Positions 41,163 to 47,995 of a stretch of DNA of 64,000 nt are shown here, in pieces. Location: NCBI RefSeq assembly GCF_038405225.1, contig NZ_CP151657.1, positions 3,224,001-3,288,000 on the forward strand, in the 5' to 3' direction. The notes below the pieces were generated by a model. The model had not been told where the DNA came from, searched no databases, and saw only the letters and a list, made by a program, of their open reading frames with translations. Position 1 is the stretch's first letter. Each line of letters starts with the position of its first letter. The translations under genes and the position numbers were made by a program. The stretch comes from Arthrobacter citreus (GTDB taxonomy: Bacteria; Actinomycetota; Actinomycetes; Actinomycetales; Micrococcaceae).

Positions 41163-43009
41163 GTGCTTCTTTCACTGGTGGAGTATGCGCCGGGGCGCTC
41201 GGAGGACGTTTGCTCCGCCGGCCGGTCCCCGCCATCGAAGTTGTTGAGGGCATCGGCGGCGCGGACCAGGGCGAGGTGGGAAAAAGCCTGGGGAAAGTTA
41301 CCGGCCATGGTGTTGTTTACCGGATCGTACTCCTCGCTCAGCAGGCCCAGTTCATTGGAGTAGCCCACCAGCTGGTCCATGAGTGCGCTGGCCTCCTCGG
41401 TCCGGCCGGTGGCGGCGTACTGCTCCACCAGCCAGAAGCTGCAGGCAAGGAAGGGGTTTTCTCCGGTGGGGAGGCCGTCCACGCCGGTGTGGGTGGCGTA
41501 GCGCAGCAGCAGGCCGGATTCGGTCAGCAGGTCCTTTTCCAGCCGCGCCACCGTGCCGAGCATGCGCTCGTCGTCATACGGCAGGAAACCGACCTGCGGC
41601 AGCTGCAGGAGGGCCGCGTCCACCTCGGGGCCGCCGTAATACTGCGTGAAGGACCCGAGCTCGGGGTTGTAGCCCCGGTTCAGGATCTCCTCGCGCAGTC
41701 CGTCCCGCAGCGCGTCCCATAATTCCACCGGCCCGTCCAGGCCGTACGTCCGGGCTGCGGTGGCCGCGCGGTCAAAGGCAGCCCACATCATGACCCGGGA
41801 ATGCGTAAAGTGCTGCGGTTCCCCGCGCATTTCCCAAATGCCGTGGTCCTTATCCTCCAGATGCCGCTCCAGGAAGGACATCAGGGCACGCTGCAGCGGC
41901 CAGGAGAAGTGGTCCTCGGCCACCCCGTTCTCACGCAGCTTGGCGAGCGCCACCATCACTTCCCCCACGACGTCGGCCTGGTATTGGCTGACCGCCCGGT
42001 TTCCCACCCGGACGGGAACGGCTCCCCCATACCCGGAGAACTGCGTCAGGATGCGCTCTGGCAGGTCACGCGCGCCGTCCACGGCGTACATGATCTGCAG
42101 GTCCTCCGGGTCTCCGGCAACCGCACGGAGCAGCCAGTTACGCCATTGGAGGGCTTCATCCGCGTACCCGTGCCCCAGCATGGCTTCCAGCGTCAGCGCC
42201 GCATCCCGCAGCCAGCAGTAGCGGTAGTCCCAGTTGCGTTCCCCGCCGGCCACTTCCGGAAGGGATGTGGTGGGCGCCGCAACAATGCCGCCCGTAGACT
42301 CATGCGTCAGCGCGCGCAGCACCAGCAGGGAACGCTGGACCGCAGATTCGTACCGGGGAGCGGGCTGGCAGTGCGAGGCCCACCCCTCCCAGTACGCGGC
42401 AGTGGACTCCAGCGCAGCATCAATGTCGGTCAGCGCGGGGGCGTCCGAGTGGGAGCGGTACCACGTCAGCTCCAGATCCACCTGCTCCCCGGCCGCCACA
42501 CTAAACCTGCCCACGTGCCGGTGGTCCTCGGCCACGGGAAGGTTGCCGCCGCGCAGCACCAGTGCGCTGGGTCCGGCGATGGCGAGCAGCCGTTCGCCGT
42601 GGGGATACGGATCCCGGCGCATCCACGGGAGGACCGTGCCGTAGTTGAACCGGATCTCCAGCTCCTGCCGCATGTTTACGGTGCCGCTGAGTCCCTGCAC
42701 CCGGCGCACGATCGAGGCGCGCCCGTCACCCACCGGCATGAACTCGGTGACCAGCACGGTTCCGGTTGCGGTGGCCCAGCGGGTCTGCAGGATAAAGGTG
42801 GAGTCCCGGTAGCTGCGGTGAACGACCTCGGCCTCCCCATCCGGCGCCAGCAGCCAGCGTCCCTGATCCTCGGTCCCCAGCAGTGCCCCGAAGACCGACG
42901 GCGCATCAAACCGCGGCAGGCACAACCAGTCGATGCTCCCCCGCCGGGAAATCAGCGCACCCGTGTGCAGGTCCGACACGAGCGCATAGTCCTCAATCGG
43001 GGCAGCCAT
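41159..43009 (-). CDS. glycoside hydrolase family 15 protein (glucoamylase/trehalase-like)
   Basis: A 616-residue cytoplasmic protein. The N-terminal beta-sandwich carries IEDYALVSDLHTGALISRRGSIDWLCLPRFD, a hallmark opening of this branch (described in blocks). The (alpha/alpha)6 barrel has WDYRYCWLRDAALTLEAML, with general acid/base residues, and the closing PFLACSFWLVEQYA. Mycobacterial relatives are trehalases; others act on glucans. ATG 43009 is preferred over a TTG at 43021. It heads an operon with DoxX and a phosphoesterase and is divergent from the DUF445 unit. Confidence 0.9.
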   Translation of the reverse strand: MAAPIEDYALVSDLHTGALISRRGSIDWLCLPRFDAPSVFGALLGTEDQGRWLLAPDGEAEVVHRSYRDSTFILQTRWATATGTVLVTEFMPVGDGRASIVRRVQGLSGTVNMRQELEIRFNYGTVLPWMRRDPYPHGERLLAIAGPSALVLRGGNLPVAEDHRHVGRFSVAAGEQVDLELTWYRSHSDAPALTDIDAALESTAAYWEGWASHCQPAPRYESAVQRSLLVLRALTHESTGGIVAAPTTSLPEVAGGERNWDYRYCWLRDAALTLEAMLGHGYADEALQWRNWLLRAVAGDPEDLQIMYAVDGARDLPERILTQFSGYGGAVPVRVGNRAVSQYQADVVGEVMVALAKLRENGVAEDHFSWPLQRALMSFLERHLEDKDHGIWEMRGEPQHFTHSRVMMWAAFDRAATAARTYGLDGPVELWDALRDGLREEILNRGYNPELGSFTQYYGGPEVDAALLQLPQVGFLPYDDERMLGTVARLEKDLLTESGLLLRYATHTGVDGLPTGENPFLACSFWLVEQYAATGRTEEASALMDQLVGYSNELGLLSEEYDPVNNTMAGNFPQAFSHLALVRAADALNNFDGGDRPAEQTSSERPGAYSTSERST

Positions 43010-43148
43010 CGTCCCACTCAATCACACTGCCGCGGCTTGTCCTAGGACGCCGCAGGGTGCCCTGCGTTTGCTGAGATGGCACCCTGCCAAGCAGACTGAC
43101 AATATTGGCTGGAGATGATATTCGGCTGGATGGTTCCTGCCCCGCCGA

Positions 43149-43176
43149 ACCGGCCGGGGCACACCGGCCGGGGCAC
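43149..43176 (+). repeat. 14-nt tandem repeat in the DUF445 leader
   Basis: ACCGGCCGGGGCAC occurs twice in tandem (43149-43162 and 43163-43176) and is followed by ACGGGCCGGC. It lies just upstream of the SD and short upstream ORF of the DUF445 gene. Confidence 0.6.
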
Positions 43177-43204
43177 ACGGGCCGGCATAAGCACGAGGAG
43201 CGGC

Positions 43205-43264
43205 ATGACCTTACTTTCGACACATCCAGTCCGGCGCGTCCGGACCGGCGGAGCCGGCGCATGA
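43205..43264 (+). CDS. 19-codon upstream ORF coupled to the DUF445 gene
   Basis: ATG 43205 has GAGGAG 4 nt upstream, the better ribosome site of this leader. It encodes MTLLSTHPVRRVRTGGAGA and stops at TGA 43262-43264, overlapping the DUF445 ATG (ATGA). The peptide is basic, without recognisable domain or codon run typical of amino-acid attenuators. Translation by termination-reinitiation is inferred. Confidence 0.45.
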   Translation: MTLLSTHPVRRVRTGGAGA

Positions 43265-44517
43265 GCGTCCCGCTGCTGAACGACGTCGAGCGCGCCGCCG
43301 GACTGCGCCGCATGAAGATGCTGGCCACCGGCCTGCTGGTGCTGCTGGCGGTCATCTTCGTCTTTTCCTTTGCCCTGCAGGACCGCTATCCCTGGCTGCA
43401 GTACGTCCGCGCGGCGGCTGAGGGCGGCATGGTGGGCGCACTGGCGGACTGGTTCGCCGTCACGGCGCTCTTCAAGCACCCCATGGGAGTGAAGATCCCG
43501 CACACGGCTATCATTCCCCGGAAGAAAGACCAGATCGGCGCCTCACTGGGCCAGTTCGTGGAAAGCAACTTCCTCTCCGAGGAGGTCATCCGGCAAAAGC
43601 TCGGGTCCATGGCGCTGGCGCAGAAGGCCGGAGCATGGCTGGAACGCCCGGAAAGCGCGGCCAGGGTGGCCATCGAGGGATCGGCGGCAATCCGCGGCAT
43701 CCTGCGGGTCCTGGACGACGACGCCGTCAAGAGCGTCCTGGAATCCATGTTCCGCCGCCATGTGGTGGATCCGCCCTGGGGCCCGCCCATGGGACGCGTT
43801 GCGGAGCGTGTCTTCGAGGAGGGGCACCATCATCAGCTAGTGAACCTGGTGGTGGACAGCATCAATGATTGGGTGGCTGCCAACCCGGATGTCATATCCG
43901 AACTGGTGACCCAGCGCTCGCCGTCGTGGGTGCCGTCCTTCGTGGATGATCTGGTGGGAGACCGCGTCCAGGTGGAGGTGCGGCGCTTCCTGAACGCCGT
44001 GCAGGATGACCCGGACCACGAGCTGCGCCGCGCCCTGGATGACTACCTTAAGGGCCTGGCCAAGGACCTGCAGGAGGACCCTGAGGTCATGGCCAAGGCC
44101 GACGCCATCAAGGAACAGGTTCTTGACGATCCCCGGGTCCAGCAGCTCATCACTTCGACCTGGGCCACCATCAAAAATGCCCTGACCACCGCGGTGGACG
44201 ATCCGGACAGTGAACTGACGCGCAACTTCAAGGCAGCGGTGCAGGACTTCGGCCGCAGGCTCAGCACCGACGCGGAACTCGCCGCGAAGGTGAACACCTG
44301 GATTGCGGACGGCGCCGGCTACCTCGTCAAGACGTACAGCAGCGACATCGCCGCAGTGATTACGGAGACCGTGGAGCACTGGGACGCCCAGGAAACGTCC
44401 GAGAAGATCGAGCTCCAGGTCGGCAAGGACCTGCAGTTCATCCGCATCAACGGCACGGTGGTCGGATCGCTGGCGGGCCTGGTGATCTTTACCGTCGCGC
44501 ACGCCGTCTTCGGCTAG
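43261..44517 (+). CDS. DUF445 family membrane protein
   Basis: A 418-residue protein of DUF445. An N-terminal membrane helix (MLATGLLVLLAVIFVFSFAL) is followed by the family block AAEGGMVGALADWFAVTALFKHPMG and IPHTAIIPRKKDQIG. A long helical region with coiled-coil character spans about residues 100-390, and a C-terminal membrane helix (VVGSLAGLVIFTVAHAVFG) ends it. Both ends should sit in the membrane with the middle domain on one face. The function is unknown. ATG 43261 overlaps the stop of a 19-codon upstream ORF. Confidence 0.86.
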   Translation: MSVPLLNDVERAAGLRRMKMLATGLLVLLAVIFVFSFALQDRYPWLQYVRAAAEGGMVGALADWFAVTALFKHPMGVKIPHTAIIPRKKDQIGASLGQFVESNFLSEEVIRQKLGSMALAQKAGAWLERPESAARVAIEGSAAIRGILRVLDDDAVKSVLESMFRRHVVDPPWGPPMGRVAERVFEEGHHHQLVNLVVDSINDWVAANPDVISELVTQRSPSWVPSFVDDLVGDRVQVEVRRFLNAVQDDPDHELRRALDDYLKGLAKDLQEDPEVMAKADAIKEQVLDDPRVQQLITSTWATIKNALTTAVDDPDSELTRNFKAAVQDFGRRLSTDAELAAKVNTWIADGAGYLVKTYSSDIAAVITETVEHWDAQETSEKIELQVGKDLQFIRINGTVVGSLAGLVIFTVAHAVFG

Positions 44518-44589
44518 GAGGTGCCCGGGGCAGCCGCCGTCAAAAGCAGTCCCCCGGGCCATCCCCGACCGGAGCCCAGCCGTCCGTGC

Positions 44590-45333
44590 TTAGCTGTCCG
44601 GCAGTTTCCGCAGGTCTTCCGCGAGTTCGCCGGGAATGCTGTCCGGCGCCGGCCCGAAAGCCTTCCGTGCCGTCTTGATCACGCCCTTGCCCATGGCGTG
44701 GTTGCCGGCGCCGCCCACCACTGCGCCAACGCCCAGAGGAAGAGCGCGCCCCAGCATGGCGGTGCCTTGGCGGGCCACAATGCGCTTGGTGAACTGCCTG
44801 CGGATGGACGAACCCACGCTGCCCATCAAACCCGAGGGCATTCCGCCCAGCGAACTGGCCCAGGGCTTCGCCCCGCGCCCGGCGACGGACTGCATCATGG
44901 CGGTTCCCTCTTCGCCCAGCATGATGGCCATGACCATGGTCCGGGAGCGTTCCGGTTCCTCCAGCTGGACACCGTGCAGCTCAGCCACCGACTGGGCGAA
45001 CAGGGCTGTCGCCTCGAGGAAGCCCACCGTCGCGGCCGCGGACAGGCCCAGGGCCGCCATGGTGCCGATGGCGGGTACGACGGCGGTGGCTCCCACAGCG
45101 GCTCCCCCGCCGGTGACCGTGGCGAGGTAGTGCTTCTCGATGATTGACACCAGTTCCGCCGGTGTGGCGTGGGGATGCTTGCGCTGCAGCCTGCGGATAT
45201 TGGCCAGGACGAGGGGGCGCTGAACCTCAACGGCCCGTTCCATCGCCCTCAGGAGTCCGGCCTTTGGCGTTCCGTCCTTTTCAAAGACGGCACCTCCGGC
45301 AACCCTGACGGCACGGTTGGATGCAAAACCCAC
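44590..45333 (-). CDS. conserved actinobacterial protein with Gly/Ala-rich membrane-like segments (EcsC-like)
   Basis: A 247-residue protein. An N-terminal helical region (LRRLQRKHPHATPAELVSIIEKHYLATV-like, basic) leads to two Gly/Ala-rich hydrophobic stretches (GGGAAVGATAVVPAIGTMAALGLSAAATVGFLEA, in blocks, and GRALPLGVGAVVGGAGNHAMG). The G-rich hydrophobic hairpins recall EcsC-type proteins of unknown function. The start is GTG 45333 with AGGAG 7 nt upstream. It is transcribed in the same direction as the GlsB-like gene but separated by a terminator. Family assignment is tentative. Confidence 0.62.
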   Translation of the reverse strand: MGFASNRAVRVAGGAVFEKDGTPKAGLLRAMERAVEVQRPLVLANIRRLQRKHPHATPAELVSIIEKHYLATVTGGGAAVGATAVVPAIGTMAALGLSAAATVGFLEATALFAQSVAELHGVQLEEPERSRTMVMAIMLGEEGTAMMQSVAGRGAKPWASSLGGMPSGLMGSVGSSIRRQFTKRIVARQGTAMLGRALPLGVGAVVGGAGNHAMGKGVIKTARKAFGPAPDSIPGELAEDLRKLPDS

Positions 45334-45414
45334 GGCAACGCTCCTTTTCGGATTTTCTGGCAGACCGGCGCAAGTGAGGCCGGGTTAAGCGTACGGGTTA
45401 CTGAGACGAAAAAA

Positions 45415-45444
45415 GCGGGGCCGGCGGAAATCCGCCGGCCCCGC
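45415..45444 (-). terminator. intrinsic terminator of the GlsB-like gene
   Basis: A perfect 14-bp stem (GCGGGGCCGGCGGA, 45415-45428, with 45431-45444) with a 2-nt centre. On the minus strand it is followed by TTTTTTC, about 50 nt past the stop at 45494. Confidence 0.88.
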
Positions 45445-45493
45445 TGCCTGCAGCTAGTGCAGGGATCCGCGCCAAGGCACGGAACTCATGAAA

Positions 45494-45763
45494 CTACGCG
45501 CGGTTGCCACTCTTGCGAGTAACGAAGCCGTAGATCACGAGAACAACCAGGGAGCCGATGATGGCCACGAGCCAGGTCTCGATGGAGAAGAACTCGTTGA
45601 TGTCAGCGCCGAACAGAGCGCCGCCGATCCAGCCACCGAGCAGGGCGCCGATAACGCCGAGGACCAGAGTGGCGATCCAGCCGCCGCCCTGACGGCCCGG
45701 AAGGATGGCCTTTGCGATTGCACCGGCAATAAGACCCAGAATAAGGAAAGCAATGAAACCCAT
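45494..45763 (-). CDS. GlsB/YeaQ/YmgE family stress-response membrane protein
   Basis: An 89-residue protein with three membrane helices rich in Gly. The family hallmarks are all visible: FLILGLIAGAIAKAILPGRQGGGW, ATLVLGVIGALLGGWIGGALFG and a C-terminal SLVVLVIYGFVTR. Homologues are small transglycosylase-associated or stress-induced membrane proteins (GlsB in Gls24 operons). AAGGAG precedes the ATG at 45763. It is monocistronic with its own terminator, about 20 kb from the Asp23 operon. Confidence 0.92.
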   Translation of the reverse strand: MGFIAFLILGLIAGAIAKAILPGRQGGGWIATLVLGVIGALLGGWIGGALFGADINEFFSIETWLVAIIGSLVVLVIYGFVTRKSGNRA

Positions 45764-45929
45764 GATGTACTCCTTGCTGTGTGAACGAGTGATGATTTCG
45801 TTGTTTTACTGAGCGACCTGTGGGCCGCGCTTTCCTCCACTGTACTTCATAAGCATGCTTAGGTAGTAGTCGGGGCCGATTTTTCTTCGCCGGTAATCAA
45901 TGTTAGCGACTATTGTTTGCCGCGCCAGA

Positions 45930-46559
45930 TCAGGGCTGTGGTGCTACATATCTGCGCAGAAAGATTCCCACGTCGCGGACCTCTTCAGTGCCGATAGAGT
46001 GCCCCATCCCGGGATACGTCCGCGCGGTGAGCGCGGTATTTTCCCGCAGCCAATTCTCCGTGTGGAGAATTGCATCCTCATTGATGACCCAGTCGTTTCG
46101 GTCCCGCCCCCAAAAGTATGGAACCGGCTGAGCCAGCGGTTCGGCCATCGCCAGCAGTTCATTTTCGGCCACAAATCCGGACAACCCCACGACGGCGTCG
46201 AATCCGGTAGGCCGCAGCCGCAGCAGCGTGGTTGCCATGGCCATTCCCTGGGAAAACCCGAGCAGTGATACTCCGGTGAAGGAACCTGCGGCGCGGATCC
46301 GGTCCACCCGGGCCAGCAGTGCCGAGGCAGCCTCCAGGACTTCGGAGGTGTCCGAGCTGAGGTAGGGATCCAGCAGGAACCATCCGAAGGAATCCCCCAC
46401 GGGGAAACTGCCGCGGACGGCAACTCCGGTAACCCCGGCCGGAAGCGATGGAAAGAGCCGCACCATCCCGGCTTCATCTGCGCCATACCCGTGCAGCATC
46501 ACCAGGAGATGGGTCCCGGCGCGGGCGTCTTCTGGTGCTGACCATGATTCGATGTGCAT
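45930..46559 (-). CDS. phospholipase/carboxylesterase family alpha/beta hydrolase
   Basis: A 209-residue serine hydrolase of the Abhydrolase_2 type. The oxyanion turn LVMLHGYGADE, nucleophile elbow LLGFSQGMAMA, an Asp in the ENELLAMAEPLAQPVPYFWGRDRNDWVI region and a terminal His in GMGHSIG make a complete triad. Homologues hydrolyse short-chain esters or lysophospholipids. ATG 46559 lies 6 nt after TAGGGT, another leaderless-type promoter. It is monocistronic and faces away from the fructose operon. Confidence 0.86.
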   Translation of the reverse strand: MHIESWSAPEDARAGTHLLVMLHGYGADEAGMVRLFPSLPAGVTGVAVRGSFPVGDSFGWFLLDPYLSSDTSEVLEAASALLARVDRIRAAGSFTGVSLLGFSQGMAMATTLLRLRPTGFDAVVGLSGFVAENELLAMAEPLAQPVPYFWGRDRNDWVINEDAILHTENWLRENTALTARTYPGMGHSIGTEEVRDVGIFLRRYVAPQP

Positions 46560-46565
46560 CCACTC

Positions 46566-46571
46566 ACCCTA
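46566..46571 (-). promoter_or_regulatory. -10 box of a probable leaderless mRNA (esterase gene)
   Basis: TAGGGT on the minus strand, 6 nt before ATG 46559. Confidence 0.5.
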
Positions 46572-46963
46572 AACCGCCGCCCGCTCCGGGCCCGGGCGAG
46601 GGGTGACCAGACTTCCCGTGCCGGGCCAGCGGCAGCCCCGCCAGCCAATGTGGCCCCGCGGATGGCCGCCCCGGCGCCTGTTATTGCAAGCTCCAAGACC
46701 CCAAAAGTACGCTGGACGAAACGCACCACATGTGGTGCGTGCCACAGAATCCGGGTGTTTATGCCTCAACTTCCCTTAGCTTTCGCCAGAGCTCCCACCC
46801 AGCTCCCTACGCCTTGGACGGTCCTCACCGCGGCGACCCGGCCGCCCGGGGCACCACCGGCCAATGATTCCATCACTGCAGCAGCACATCAGCTGACACC
46901 GGCAGCCGACCGGGGCACCGGGTACCGCTGCAGCACCCCCCAGGAGTCCAACATGGTGTTTTT
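46572..46963. promoter_or_regulatory. 392-nt intergenic control region upstream of the fructose operon
   Basis: The longest gene-free stretch. It contains a candidate promoter for fruK (TTGCAA at 46684-46689, TACGCT at 46708-46713, 18-nt spacer), a perfect palindrome just after it, and a leader of about 240 nt. The leader has no obvious terminator hairpin before a mini-ORF at its end. The rest looks non-coding. Confidence 0.55.
46721..46740. promoter_or_regulatory. 20-bp perfect palindrome, probable repressor operator of the fructose operon
   Basis: ACGCACCACATGTGGTGCGT, symmetrical over its full length. It starts 8 nt after the -10-like box at 46708-46713, which puts it on the expected transcription start of the fruK-fruA-EI-HPr unit. 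A bound repressor there would block initiation. No regulator gene is adjacent, so the protein is unknown. Confidence 0.6.
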
Positions 46964-46967
46964 ATGA
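46953..46967 (+). CDS. four-codon mini-ORF overlapping the fruK start
   Basis: ATG 46953 has AGGAG (46942-46946) 6 nt upstream. It encodes MVFL and stops at TGA 46965-46967, overlapping fruK ATG 46964. The same AGGAG is 17 nt from the fruK start, too far for normal use. Initiation at the mini-ORF and restart on fruK is inferred. Confidence 0.4.
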   Translation: MVFL

Positions 46968-47995
46968 TTGTCACCCTCACCGTCAATCCCAGCTTGGACC
47001 GGACAGTTGAGCTGCCCGGAACCCTGGTCCGCGGTGCCGTCCAGCGCGCTGCGGCAATCAGCGAGGATCCCGGCGGCAAAGGCGTCAACGTGTGCCGTGC
47101 ACTCACGGCCTCCGGCGTCCAGGCGATTGCCGTCCTCCCCGGCCGCGACAACGATCCGGTCATGGCCGGCCTGCGCACCGCCGGGGTCAGTTATGCCAAT
47201 ATGCCCATCGCCGCAACGCTCCGGAGCAACATCACGCTCACCGAACCGGACGGAACCACCACCAAGATCAACGTCCCGGGCCCTCCCCTCGATGCAGGGG
47301 AACAGGAACGCCTCATCAATCTGCTGGTTGCAACGTGCGCTGCCGGGGAGGACGGCTCCCCGGCGGCCTGGCTCGTCCTCGCCGGATCCCTCCCGCCCGG
47401 CGCATCACCGGATTTTTATGCCCTGGTGGCGCACGCCGTCCGCCAGCATTTTGGCGACCGGGCGCCGCGGATTGCCATTGATTCCTCCGGACCTCCGCTT
47501 CTGGGTGCACTCCTGCACAACGCAGCCCCGGACCTGCTCAAGCCCAATGCCGAGGAGCTCTCGGAAGTCACCGGAATCGGCACTGAGGGTGAGCTCGAAG
47601 GGGATCCCGATCTTGCGGTGACCGCGGCCAGGACCCTGATTGCCCGGGGTGTGGGGGCGGTCCTGGCAACCCTTGGCCCCAAAGGCGCACTGCTGGTCAC
47701 TGCCGACGGCGCCTGGCAGGCCACCCGCCCGCCCGTTGAGGCGCGGTCGACAGTGGGCGCCGGGGATTCCTCCCTCGCGGGCTTCCTTTTGGCCGACGTA
47801 GCGGGCGCGCCGCCCAGGGACTGCCTCCGCCAGGCCGTGGCCCACGGAGCAGCAGCGGCTTCCCTGCCGGGCACCACCGTTCCAACCCTCGCCCAAACCG
47901 ATACCGGAGCCGTAACCGTCAAGGAAATAGCAGGTCCCGTTGCGTTGCCGGGCGCCAGCTCCACCAGGGCAGCATCCACCAAGGAGGAAGACTAA
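46964..47995 (+). CDS. fruK: 1-phosphofructokinase
   Basis: A 343-residue PfkB-family kinase phosphorylating fructose 1-phosphate (the PTS product) to fructose 1,6-bisphosphate. Signatures are the opening VTLTVNPSLDRT, the DPGGKGVNVCRAL loop, LKPNAEELSEVTG, and the anion-hole motif ARSTVGAGDSSLAGF with catalytic Asp. An extended C-terminal tail of about 30 residues follows. Translation may be coupled to a four-codon mini-ORF. Its TAA overlaps the fruA ATG (TAATG). First gene of the fructose PTS operon. Confidence 0.95.
   Translation: MIVTLTVNPSLDRTVELPGTLVRGAVQRAAAISEDPGGKGVNVCRALTASGVQAIAVLPGRDNDPVMAGLRTAGVSYANMPIAATLRSNITLTEPDGTTTKINVPGPPLDAGEQERLINLLVATCAAGEDGSPAAWLVLAGSLPPGASPDFYALVAHAVRQHFGDRAPRIAIDSSGPPLLGALLHNAAPDLLKPNAEELSEVTGIGTEGELEGDPDLAVTAARTLIARGVGAVLATLGPKGALLVTADGAWQATRPPVEARSTVGAGDSSLAGFLLADVAGAPPRDCLRQAVAHGAAAASLPGTTVPTLAQTDTGAVTVKEIAGPVALPGASSTRAASTKEED

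Noticed and set aside
46554-46967. A 137-codon open frame covering the region before fruK
   Set aside because: Pro/Ala/Thr-rich, no similarity, and it covers the palindrome and promoter. Only its last four codons coincide with the mini-ORF.
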